Shown here in pieces: positions 54,061-62,353 of a DNA stretch of 64,000 nt. The stretch comes from Clostridia bacterium. GTDB taxonomy: Bacteria; Bacillota; Clostridia; Christensenellales; Aristaeellaceae. The notes under the pieces are model-generated. The model did no database searches and was not told where the DNA came from. It saw only the letters and a list, made by a program, of their open reading frames with translations. The stretch spans positions 103,869 to 167,868 of the forward strand of contig JAFXVR010000038.1 of the NCBI GenBank assembly GCA_017534885.1, given 5' to 3'. A program made the translations under genes and the position numbers. The stretch's first letter is position 1, and each line of letters starts with the position of its first letter.

Positions 54061-54903
54061 ATGTCTGTTCTCGAGGGTGCGCTGCTGGGTCTGGTTCAGG
54101 GCCTGGCGGAATTCCTGCCCATCTCCTCCAGCGGCCACCTGCTTCTGGGCAAGCTGCTGCTGGGTATCGATACCGAAGCCAGCGCCTTCAAGGTGCTGGA
54201 GATTCTGCTCCATGTGGGCACGCTGATTCCGGTGCTCATCGTGTTCTGGCGCGACTGGATCGACATGATCTGCCACCCCATCAGGAATCACACGCTGGCG
54301 CTGCTCTTTTTAGCCTCCCTGCCGGCCCTGGCCGCCTATGTCATCTTCGACATGGACGTGTTTGACTCCGGCTGGTTCCTGGGCGTCAGCTGCCTGATCA
54401 CCGCTGTTCTGCTGCTGCTGACGGACGTGGTCAGCCGCCATCGCCGCGTGGCTCGCCAGAAGGTGGGCTGGCTGAATGCCCTCTGCATGGGCCTGATGCA
54501 GGCGCTGGGCCTTTTGCCCGGTGTCAGCCGCTCCGGCTCCACCATTTCCGGCGGCGTGTTCTCCGGTCTGGAGCGCAAGGAAGCCGCCCGTTTCTCCTTC
54601 ATGATGAGCGCCCCGGCCATCGCGGGCTCCCTGCTGATGGAGGGCAAGCATGCGCTGGAGGAAGGCCTCTTCTCCCAGCTGGAGCTGGTTCCCACCGTGG
54701 TGGGCGTGCTGGTGGCGGCGGTCAGCGGCTACCTGGCCATCCGCTTCATGCTGCGGCTCATCACCAAGGTGCCGCTGAGCTGGTTCGCCCTGTATATGGC
54801 GCTGCTGGGGCTCTGCTTCCTGTTGCTGCAGCTGGCCGGAAGCCCGCTGGTGCCCGCCTTTGAGCTGCCGTCCCTGGCTGATCTCATCAAACTCAGCCTG
54901 TGA
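54061..54903 (+). CDS. uppP: Undecaprenyl-diphosphatase (UppP/BacA)
   Basis: 280 residues, polytopic. Recycles the undecaprenyl carrier for cell-wall and other surface polymers. The two signature segments are intact: LGLVQGLAEFLPISSSGHLLLG near the N-terminus, and LLPGVSRSGSTISGGVFSGLERKEAARFSF near residue 150 (catalytic Ser/Arg). About eight helices. AAGGGGGAATTG precedes the ATG at 54061. The carboxypeptidase gene follows after 18 bp, a common cell-wall pairing. Confidence 0.97.
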   Translation: MSVLEGALLGLVQGLAEFLPISSSGHLLLGKLLLGIDTEASAFKVLEILLHVGTLIPVLIVFWRDWIDMICHPIRNHTLALLFLASLPALAAYVIFDMDVFDSGWFLGVSCLITAVLLLLTDVVSRHRRVARQKVGWLNALCMGLMQALGLLPGVSRSGSTISGGVFSGLERKEAARFSFMMSAPAIAGSLLMEGKHALEEGLFSQLELVPTVVGVLVAAVSGYLAIRFMLRLITKVPLSWFALYMALLGLCFLLLQLAGSPLVPAFELPSLADLIKLSL

Positions 54904-54921
54904 GGCTTTTCCTGAATCTGT

Positions 54922-56424
54922 TTGAAGGAGGTGACCTCCACGCGCAGACGTATCCTTGCCCTGATTCTGGCGCTGATGCTGACAGCGGCCCCGGCGCTGG
55001 CCGCCAGAAGCTCCCCTACCGCCACGCCCAATCCTGAGCCGGAGGCCACCCTCGATCCCAACGCGCCCGAGTATGATCCCGAGCATCCGGAGGAACTGAG
55101 CGCGGATCAGCTGTACGCCTGGTCCGCCATCCTGATCGAGGCGGAGTCCGGCAAGCCCATCTTTGAAAAAAACGCGGACGATATCCGCTACCCGGCTTCC
55201 CTGACCAAGATGATGACCGGCCTGCTGGCCATCATCGCCTTCCCGGACGGGCTGGATTTTGACGTCACCTGCTCGGAAACCGCCGTGGCCGTCAATGACA
55301 CGGACGACAACCTTTCGACCCTGCATCTCCAGGCCGGGGAAGTCATCAACTTTTACGATCTGGTCTGCGCCACCCTGATCTATTCAGCGGACGACGGCGC
55401 CAATGTCATCGCAGAGACCGTTTCCGGCTCCATCGAAAACTTTGTGGCCACCATGAACCAGGCCGCCGAGCTGTACGGCTGCACCAACACCCACTTCATG
55501 AACGCCCACGGCCTGCACGATGACAACCACTACACCACGCCCCGCGACATGGCTATCATCGCCCGGGAGGCCATGAGCAACGATACCTTTCGCCAGATCG
55601 TGGCGATGAGCTCCTACACCTTCGGCACCAGCCTCCGCCGCAGCCGGACCATCCGGAGCACCAACGAGCTCTTCAACCCCGGCACAGAGACCAGCTCCAA
55701 TAAGTATTACTTCCCGGATTCCATCGGCATCAAGACGGGCACCACCTCCAAGGCGCAGTACTGCTTCGCCGGAGCGGCCGAGCGGGACGGTGTGGAGCTG
55801 ATCTCGGTGGTGATGTACACAGGCAAGCGCTCCCGCTGGGCGGACACCATCAAGCTGATGAACTACGGCTTTTCGCAGTATGTCAGCGTGACGCCCCAGG
55901 AGCTCTACGCCATGAATCCCATCACCATCGAGGTGAGCCGCTATTCGCTGAACGACCCGAACATGGGCCGCCTGTCCCTCTCCTGCGTGCCCCAGGACAG
56001 CCAGGCTGCGGCTGACGCCCATATCATCGCCACTCATGACGATGTGGAAAACATGGCCGCCACCCTGCGCACCACCGCCCTGATTCAGTACACCCGGGAC
56101 TTCACGGCGCCCATCAGCGCAGGTGAGGTCATGGGCACGATGAGTTATTTCATCGAAGGCCGCTATGAGCCCGTGGTGTACAACCTGCTGGCCACCCGCA
56201 GCGTCCGCGTGCGCGAGAACATCCCTAAGACCCTGGAGCAGCTGGCGGAAGAGGTGCGGAACGAGGCCAACCCCTATGGCCGGGTCTGGCGCATGCTCGC
56301 ACCCTTCATCGCCGTGGCCGCCCTGATCCTGCTGGTTCTGATCTGGCGCTTTGTCAAACGGCTCAGAAAGCGCCGTCGCCGCCGTGTCCGCATTCCGTCC
56401 ATCAACCGGCTTCGCGGGCATTGA
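54922..56424 (+). CDS. D-alanyl-D-alanine carboxypeptidase (DacF/PBP5-type)
   Basis: About 500 residues; trims the terminal D-Ala of wall peptides. Signal peptide ([20 protein letters not shown]), SxxK motif PASLTKMM near residue 92, KTG in [11 protein letters not shown] near 275, and a C-terminal helix with basic tail (about 455-500) as membrane anchor. The middle motif, usually SxN, reads YSADDGAN (S-x-D). The start is uncertain: the only in-frame candidates are TTG (54922) and GTG (54931) lying before or inside the AAGGAGGTGA ribosome binding site, and a noncanonical ACG at 54940 sits at the ideal distance. Follows uppP by 18 bp. Confidence 0.9.
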   Translation: MKEVTSTRRRILALILALMLTAAPALAARSSPTATPNPEPEATLDPNAPEYDPEHPEELSADQLYAWSAILIEAESGKPIFEKNADDIRYPASLTKMMTGLLAIIAFPDGLDFDVTCSETAVAVNDTDDNLSTLHLQAGEVINFYDLVCATLIYSADDGANVIAETVSGSIENFVATMNQAAELYGCTNTHFMNAHGLHDDNHYTTPRDMAIIAREAMSNDTFRQIVAMSSYTFGTSLRRSRTIRSTNELFNPGTETSSNKYYFPDSIGIKTGTTSKAQYCFAGAAERDGVELISVVMYTGKRSRWADTIKLMNYGFSQYVSVTPQELYAMNPITIEVSRYSLNDPNMGRLSLSCVPQDSQAAADAHIIATHDDVENMAATLRTTALIQYTRDFTAPISAGEVMGTMSYFIEGRYEPVVYNLLATRSVRVRENIPKTLEQLAEEVRNEANPYGRVWRMLAPFIAVAALILLVLIWRFVKRLRKRRRRRVRIPSINRLRGH

Positions 56425-56500
56425 TTCAGAACCGGTTCCGTATCCCTGCGTGATTCAAGCGCCATTGTGCCCATCATACAACAGATTGAGGAGGGTTCCC

Positions 56501-58096
56501 ATGAGCATCATCGAAAGCATTCAGGCCGGAAAGACCGCGCTGGGCATTGAGTTCGGCTCCACCCGCATCAAAGCGGTGCTGATCGGCCCCGACCGTCAGC
56601 CCATCGCCTCCGGCGCCCATGAGTGGCAGGACAGCCTGGTGGACGGCGTGTGGACATACAGCCTGGAAAAGATTCACGCCGGCCTGACCGACTGCTATCA
56701 GTCCCTGAAAAAGGACGTGCAGCAGCGGTACGGCGTCAAACTGAGCAAGGTGGGCAGTATGGGCGTCAGCGCCATGATGCACGGCTATCTGCCCTTTGAC
56801 GCGGACATGAATCTCCTTTCGCCCTTCCGCACCTGGCGCAATACCATCACCGGCCCGGCCGCGCAGAAGCTGACCGCGCTGATGCAGTTCAACATCCCCC
56901 AGCGCTGGAGCATTGCGCATCTGGAGCAGGCCATCATGAACGGCGAAAGCCATGTGAAGGACATCCGCCATCTGACCACCCTCGCCGGCTACGCGCACTA
57001 TCTGCTGACGGGGGAAAAGGTGCTGGGCGTGGGCGATGCCGCCGGCATGTTCCCCATCGACAGCGCCGTCTGCGACTATGACGCGGACAGGCTGACCCTC
57101 TGGCAGAACGCCCATGCCTCGGATGCCTTCCCCTGGCAGCTGAAGGGTATTCTGCCGAAGGTGCTGCCCGCCGGCGCCAAGGCAGGTCAGCTGACTGAAG
57201 CGGGCGCGCGCTTCCTCGATCCCGACGGCGACCTGCAGCCCGGCGTGCCCTTCTGCCCGCCCGAAGGCGACGCGGGTACGGGCATGGTGGCCACCAATTC
57301 CGTGGCCGTCCGCACAGGCAATGTGTCCGCCGGCACCTCAGTGTTCGCCATGATCGTGCTGGAAAAGCCGCTGAAGGCCCTGCACGAGGAAATCGACATG
57401 GTGACCACCCCCTCCGGCGATCCGGTGGCCATGGTGCACTGCAACACCTGCACCTCCGACCTGAACGCCTGGGCCGGTCTGCTGGGGCAGGCGGCTGAGC
57501 TCCTGGGCGCCCGCTTCAGCGCCAACGAGCTGTACACCGCCCTGTTCCGGAAAGCCTTAGAGGGCAGCCCGGACTGTGACGGCCTCACCGCCTACAACTA
57601 TTACTCCGGCGAGCCCATCACCGGCACCTCGGACGGCGTGCCGCTCTTCACCCGCCGGCCCGATCTGCCCATGAATCTCGGCAGCTTCATGCGCGCCCAG
57701 ATCAACTCCGCCCTGGCCACTCTCTCCATCGGCATGGAGATTCTGACCAAAGATGAGCAGGTGTCCATCGACAGCGTGCTGGGTCACGGCGGCCTCTTCA
57801 AGACGCCGGGCGTGGGACAGCGCCTGCTGGCCGCCGCCATCGGCATTCCGGTCACCGTCATGGAGACCGCCGGCGAGGGCGGCGCCTGGGGCATTGCCCT
57901 GCTGGCCGATTACGCCGCGGATCACGCCGAGGCTGAGACCCTCGAGCGCTGGCTGAAGGACAAGGTCTTCGCCGGCATGACCGCCAGCACCATCGCCCCC
58001 GAAGCCGCCGACACAGAAGGCTTTGCCGCCTACATCGCCCGCTACCGCGCCGCCCTGCCCGCCGAGAAGGCTGCGTGCACGGCTTTGAAGGGCTAA
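56501..58096 (+). CDS. FGGY-family carbohydrate kinase
   Basis: 531 residues; phosphorylates a sugar or polyol, substrate not identified. N-terminal nucleotide domain with [15 protein letters not shown], sugar-binding [14 protein letters not shown], and the C-terminal [41 protein letters not shown] with the FGGY-type Gly-rich ATP loop. Start at 56501 follows GAGGAGGG; an in-frame longer opening runs into the carboxypeptidase gene. The [16 protein letters not shown] segment (near residue 310) is typical of a ribulokinase/xylulokinase-related subgroup. No transporter is adjacent. Confidence 0.9.
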   Translation: MSIIESIQAGKTALGIEFGSTRIKAVLIGPDRQPIASGAHEWQDSLVDGVWTYSLEKIHAGLTDCYQSLKKDVQQRYGVKLSKVGSMGVSAMMHGYLPFDADMNLLSPFRTWRNTITGPAAQKLTALMQFNIPQRWSIAHLEQAIMNGESHVKDIRHLTTLAGYAHYLLTGEKVLGVGDAAGMFPIDSAVCDYDADRLTLWQNAHASDAFPWQLKGILPKVLPAGAKAGQLTEAGARFLDPDGDLQPGVPFCPPEGDAGTGMVATNSVAVRTGNVSAGTSVFAMIVLEKPLKALHEEIDMVTTPSGDPVAMVHCNTCTSDLNAWAGLLGQAAELLGARFSANELYTALFRKALEGSPDCDGLTAYNYYSGEPITGTSDGVPLFTRRPDLPMNLGSFMRAQINSALATLSIGMEILTKDEQVSIDSVLGHGGLFKTPGVGQRLLAAAIGIPVTVMETAGEGGAWGIALLADYAADHAEAETLERWLKDKVFAGMTASTIAPEAADTEGFAAYIARYRAALPAEKAACTALKG

Positions 58097-58144
58097 GGAC
58101 CTCTCGCAGGCTGTTTCTCCCCCCAACCCACCGCAGGAGGTTCT

Positions 58145-59764
58145 ATGGACACTGTATATGTCAGCGGTCACCGCAACCCGGACACGGATTCCATTGTTTC
58201 GTCCATCGCCTATGCCCGGCTGCGCAACGCGCTGGGAGACAACGGGTATGTGCCGGCCCGGCTGGGGCATCTCAACGATGAGAGTGCCTTCATCCTCAAG
58301 CGTTTTGGCTTCAAACCGCCGCAGTACCTGTCCACCGTGCGCACGCAGCTGCGGGATATCGACTTTGACCATCCGCCGCTGCTGAGCATGAATGTACCCG
58401 TCAGCCACGCCTGGGAAGTGCTGCACAGCGGCGAAGGCTACAGCGCCATCCCGGTGACCGACGCAGGCGGCGCCTTAGTGGGCATGCTGACCGCCGGCGC
58501 GGTGGCTGAAAGCGACATGGGCTCCATCCTGCACCCTGAGGTGGCGGATGTGCCCATCTTCAACCTGCTCTCCGCCCTGGAAGGTCGGATCATCAACAGC
58601 GATGACGACGTGTTTGACACCATTTCCGGCGAAGTCAGCATCGCCCTGCCCACGCCGGGAAGCTCCCTGCGCGGGGTCAAGGCGGGCAGCATCGTGATCT
58701 GCGGACAGCAGGAAGATGTGGTGGAAAAGGCGCTGGCCATCGGCGCGGCCTGTGTCATCCTCTGTGAAAGCGACCTGGCGGAAAAGTACCGGGGCATATC
58801 CTCCCCCACCTGCCTGATCGCCTCGCCCTGCGATGCCTACCGTGCGGCGCGCATGATCTACCAGGCCGTGCCCGTCAGCCGCGTCCTGCCCCAGGATGAG
58901 ATCATTTCCTTCCACCTCGACGACTTCCTGGACGATGTGCGCGAGGCCGTGCTGCAGAGCCGCCATCGCTCCTATCCCGTGCTGGACGCGGAGAACAAGG
59001 TGGTGGGCACCCTGAGCCGCTATCACCTGCTGCGTCCCAAGCGCAAAAAAGTGGTGCTGGTGGATCACAACGAGGTCGGCCAGTCCATCCCCGGGCTGGA
59101 GCAGGCCGAGCTCATCGGCATCATCGACCATCACCGCCTGGGCGACGTGCAGACGGGCTACCCGGTGTTCATGCGCAACGAACCCGTGGGCTCCACCGCC
59201 ACCATCGTGGCCACCATGTTCCAGGAGCACGGCATCCTGCCGGACGAGAAGCTGGCGGGCCTGCTGGCCGCCGCCATCCTCAGCGACACGGTGATGTTCA
59301 AGTCCCCCACCGCCACGCCCAGGGACCGGCGCATCGCCGAGCGCCTGGCCCACATTGCCGGGCTGGATCTGGAAACCCTCGGCCGGGAGATCTTCTCGGC
59401 CAACCAGGCGGTGGACAAGCCCGCGGACACCCTTTTCGGCACAGATTTCAAGGAATTCCACATTGCGGGTCACGGCCTGGGCATCAGCCAGATCACCACC
59501 ATGGACGCGGCCTCCATGCTGAAGCGCAAGGAAGAGTTCCTGAAGGTCATGGCTGAGCGCAAGGAGAAGAACGGCTATGACATGGTGCTGCTGATGATCA
59601 CCGACGTGCTGCGGGAGGGCACCGAGCTGCTATTCTTAGGCGACGCAGAAATCATCCGTCAGGCCTTCGCGGGCAGCAACGTGGAGAACGGCCACGTATT
59701 CCTCGGCGGGGTCGTCTCCCGCAAAAAACAGGTGGTGCCGGCTCTGTCCGCCCTGTGGGGCTGA
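58145..59764 (+). CDS. Manganese-dependent inorganic pyrophosphatase with CBS and DRTGG domains
   Basis: 539 residues, family II PPase (DHH superfamily). N-terminal DHH motif VYVSGHRNPDTDSI; regulatory insert of about 60-290 with two CBS halves (the second in YPVLDAENKVVGTLSRYHLL) around a DRTGG domain; catalytic VDHNEVGQ and IDHHRLGDV near residues 305-330, SDTVMFKSPTATPRD, and C-terminal DHHA2 ending GVVSRKKQVVPAL. Such CBS-PPases are inhibited by AMP/ADP and activated by ATP or diadenosine polyphosphates. Clears PPi, relevant beside a PPi-using PpdK. AGGAGG precedes the ATG. Confidence 0.96.
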   Translation: MDTVYVSGHRNPDTDSIVSSIAYARLRNALGDNGYVPARLGHLNDESAFILKRFGFKPPQYLSTVRTQLRDIDFDHPPLLSMNVPVSHAWEVLHSGEGYSAIPVTDAGGALVGMLTAGAVAESDMGSILHPEVADVPIFNLLSALEGRIINSDDDVFDTISGEVSIALPTPGSSLRGVKAGSIVICGQQEDVVEKALAIGAACVILCESDLAEKYRGISSPTCLIASPCDAYRAARMIYQAVPVSRVLPQDEIISFHLDDFLDDVREAVLQSRHRSYPVLDAENKVVGTLSRYHLLRPKRKKVVLVDHNEVGQSIPGLEQAELIGIIDHHRLGDVQTGYPVFMRNEPVGSTATIVATMFQEHGILPDEKLAGLLAAAILSDTVMFKSPTATPRDRRIAERLAHIAGLDLETLGREIFSANQAVDKPADTLFGTDFKEFHIAGHGLGISQITTMDAASMLKRKEEFLKVMAERKEKNGYDMVLLMITDVLREGTELLFLGDAEIIRQAFAGSNVENGHVFLGGVVSRKKQVVPALSALWG

Positions 59765-59786
59765 GCGGGACAGGCGGAATAATATG

Positions 59787-59823
59787 AAAGGGAGCCAGCC
59801 CTGTGATGAGCCGGCTCCCTTTT
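59787..59823. terminator. Bidirectional terminator at the end of the pyrophosphatase gene
   Basis: AAAGGGAGCC (59787-59796) pairs with GGCTCCCTTTT (59813-59823), with further GC pairing inside. It serves both the converging pyrophosphatase and surface-protein genes. Confidence 0.88.
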
Positions 59824-59840
59824 CTTTTGTGCTGTCTTGG

Positions 59841-61790
59841 TTATTCTCCCGCATCCTCCACAAACACGCAGTTGCTGTGGCTGTCGCAGTACGCTTCCGC
59901 CGGGCTGCCAGCGGCGCTGAAGATGTACACCCTCCCGCAGCCGTCGAAGACGTCCGTGCCCAGGGCGCAACCCGCCGGGATGCGGATCTGCAGCAGGTGT
60001 GCGCAGTCCCTGAAGGCATAGTTGCCGATGGACGCGCAGTTCGCGGGGATTTTGATGACCGTCGCCGCGATGCCTTCGAAGGCATTGGCCTCGATGGCAA
60101 GAGTGCCCACGGGAATCATGAAATCCGGAGTGCCAAAGGGAGAGATCTCCCAAACCGCCGTGACGGTCGTATCCGCCGTCACCTCGATCAGGCTGTTCGG
60201 CTGCCTGCTCACAGGCGCATTGTCGCCGACCTTCACCGACCAATCCCTGAAGGTTTTGCCCGCGACGCTGAAGCCGCAGTCCGGGAGGGTCAGATAGTGC
60301 GCGACCTTCATTCTGAAGGCATCGCCTTCTGCGTTCTCGTCGCCCGGCTCAAAGGTCACGGTTTGCGCGCCTTCGAGGGCCGCTTCGCCGGTATTCTCTC
60401 CGTCTTCCGCCAGTGCGACCACATAGTGGTTGTCGTCGCTGAAGAAGTTCGATTCGTCTCCGTTGCCGGAAAGTCCGTCCGTAAAGACGCCCGTTATACC
60501 CGATACGCCGATCAGCGCGTCGGAGCTCAACGCCCCGTCGATTTGGATTTTACCGCTCTGGGGCAGGAGCACATTGACGGCATTGCCCGTCACGCGCGCG
60601 CTGCCGGAGACCGTGAACGTGCCTCCCCTCACCAACACGCCCCTGGGGTTTCCGGTGACCGTGCCGCCGGACATGTGGAAGCTGCCGTACACCTCAACGC
60701 CGCCAAAGGGATCCGCGTAAGCGTTCGCCGCGCCGGTGACCGTTCCGCCGTGCAGGTTGAGCGTTCCGTTCGCGCCGACGTATACGGTGGAATCTCTTCC
60801 GTCAAACTGCGTCACCGTGCCGCCCGCCTCGTCGTAGAGGTTCAGGATGCCGCCCGTGACTTTGATCACGGGATCGTTGATCTGGTTGGCCGTGATCGAG
60901 TGCCCGTTCAGGCACAGGTTCAGCATGCCGCCGCTCCAGGTCCATGTGTCTGGAAGCGTCACGTCTCTCGTCAGACAGTAACTGCCCGCGCTGGTGGGCA
61001 GGCTGCCATCGCCGTTCCAGTACTCGAAGGTGATGCCGTCGTGCTGGTGGAGCCATACTGCGCGAAGCGTGATGTCATCCGTGAGCATCGCGCCGAACAC
61101 GTAGGGGTCGGCGGCGAGGGTTCCACCCTCCAGCACTTGATACCAATCCTGGAATATGAAACCAGCCCGGACCGGATCCTCCGGCCGCTGCGTGGTTTCG
61201 CCGGCTTCGACGAGCTCGACCTCGTTTACTTCGCCCTCGCAGAGTTCGTAGGTCACGTAATAGCTCCCGGCTGTCCAGCCGCAGGCCCAGCACTCGCCGT
61301 TTTCCAGCGTGCCTTCATGGTCGCAGGGCTCGATCAGCCTGTATTTCTTTGTCGTGGAATTGCTGTGTGCTGTTTTTCTGTCTTCAGCATGCAGTATCGT
61401 TGCGCTTTCTTTGCTCGTACCGCCCGTGATGCGGCATCCTTCATAGAAGATGCGAACACTGCCGTCGTACCCGGTTACCTCAATAGTCGGTCCCGGCAAA
61501 ATCTCCCATTCGACATATTTACCATCTGCGTATGCACCTATGCTGTAATAATGCTGGCTGCTTGCTCTGACAACCGTGTGCTCCCCCCAATAATCAAGGT
61601 TCCATATGTTGATTCGGATGTCAAAAGGGCGCTTTCCTGAACCAAGCCACGACTGGTTGTGGAAGACAGCGGAAATCACCACAACCAGTCGTGGCTCTAA
61701 GGTTGGAAGCGCCCTTTTGTCACCCTCAACATATGTTTCAGCATCTCTAAATCCACCGATTCCGGCTCCATAATCGGCAGTGGCGGTCAC
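59841..61790 (-). CDS. Downstream fragment of the surface protein (649 residues)
   Basis: C-terminal piece, open but lacking a signal peptide; the GTG at 61790 is only the first possible start after the stop codon at 61811-61809. Content: residues 1-22 finish a GGTVTA-type repeat; about 23-45 are encoded by the 133-bp inverted repeat; then Zn-like Cys pair CDHEGTLENGECWACGW; an InlB B-repeat-like segment (RAGFIFQDWYQVLEGG...LRAVW) near 195; parallel beta-helix repeats (SGGMLNLCLNGHSITANQI, GGTVTGAANAYADPFGG, MSGGTVTGNPRGVLVRGG) at about 245-390; a second B-repeat; and a C-terminal LRR_5-like stretch (VGTLAIEANAFEGI ... IGNYAFRDC). No LPXTG or membrane anchor. Confidence 0.7.
   Translation of the reverse strand: MTATADYGAGIGGFRDAETYVEGDKRALPTLEPRLVVVISAVFHNQSWLGSGKRPFDIRINIWNLDYWGEHTVVRASSQHYYSIGAYADGKYVEWEILPGPTIEVTGYDGSVRIFYEGCRITGGTSKESATILHAEDRKTAHSNSTTKKYRLIEPCDHEGTLENGECWACGWTAGSYYVTYELCEGEVNEVELVEAGETTQRPEDPVRAGFIFQDWYQVLEGGTLAADPYVFGAMLTDDITLRAVWLHQHDGITFEYWNGDGSLPTSAGSYCLTRDVTLPDTWTWSGGMLNLCLNGHSITANQINDPVIKVTGGILNLYDEAGGTVTQFDGRDSTVYVGANGTLNLHGGTVTGAANAYADPFGGVEVYGSFHMSGGTVTGNPRGVLVRGGTFTVSGSARVTGNAVNVLLPQSGKIQIDGALSSDALIGVSGITGVFTDGLSGNGDESNFFSDDNHYVVALAEDGENTGEAALEGAQTVTFEPGDENAEGDAFRMKVAHYLTLPDCGFSVAGKTFRDWSVKVGDNAPVSRQPNSLIEVTADTTVTAVWEISPFGTPDFMIPVGTLAIEANAFEGIAATVIKIPANCASIGNYAFRDCAHLLQIRIPAGCALGTDVFDGCGRVYIFSAAGSPAEAYCDSHSNCVFVEDAGE
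61603..61735. repeat. 133-bp near-palindromic inverted repeat
   Basis: Arms read inward: CATATGTTGA (61603-61612), CAAAAGGGCGCTT (61622-61634), AGCCACGACTGGTTGTGG (61645-61662); loop 16 bp; then CCACAACCAGTCGTGGCT (61679-61696), AAGCGCCCTTTTG (61707-61719) and TCAACATATG (61726-61735). Between these blocks the arms pair with small bulges. Flanks show no obvious target-site duplication. It lies within the broken surface-protein gene and remains in frame with the downstream piece. MITE-like element, foldback assembly chimera, or hairpin of other origin. Confidence 0.85.
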
Positions 61791-61811
61791 GGTTCCTCCG
61801 GAGATCCTTTA

Positions 61812-62086
61812 CGTACCTCCTTTGGTTCCGATTCCCGGGCACTCGCCAAACCCGTTTGCAGTTACTGTGCCGCCGCTGATAGTAACATTTACTACAGCAT
61901 CGTAGTAGAGTACAAAGATGCCTCCGCCATTGTTCTTATTGGCATCACCGCAAGCGGTCACAGTGCCGCCCGTGATATTGACCGTGCCGCCGTCACCGCC
62001 TATACCTGCCAGACGGCCTTTAGCATATACAACCGTGCTTCCGCTGATGGTGATGTTTCCGGCAAGGCCGGTACGCGAGGTAGGAG
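61812..62086 (-). pseudogene. Non-open remnant between fragments
   Basis: No start codon or complete gene, but in the frame of the 649-residue piece it encodes GNITISGSTV..GGTVNITGGTVTACGDANKNNGGGIF..VTISGGTVTANGFGE, clear repeat units, ending at the in-frame TAA at 61811-61809. Confidence 0.65.
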
Positions 62087-62353
62087 TTACTTTGTATTCG
62101 CCTTCGCCCGACTGCCTCCGGCGCCGATGCCAAGGCCGTTTTCGGAAACAGCGTGAACCTCACCGCCCGAAATCACAATCGTACCGCCATCGCCCGAATC
62201 TCGTGTACTGCCGAAGAGCGGCGTGTCCGGCTGTCGGCCGCCGCCGATGCCTGCACCCCATGTGCTGTTCGCCCAGACCGTGCCGCCGGTGATGGTGATA
62301 TTGCCGCCCGCGCCGGCATGGTTGCCGCCGCCGATGCCAGCGGCGTTGCCCAC
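62087..62353 (-). pseudogene. Middle fragment of the surface protein gene
   Basis: 88 residues in a frame different from both flanking pieces: GNAAGIGGGNHAGAGGNITITGGTVWA and GGTIVISGGEVHAVSENGLGIGAGG. These continue the repeat pattern of the upstream piece, which shows the frame change near 62345. The piece ends at a TAA at 62089-62087; beyond it, repeat sequence resumes in a third frame (GNITISGSTVVYAKGRLAGIGGDGG). Confidence 0.7.
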
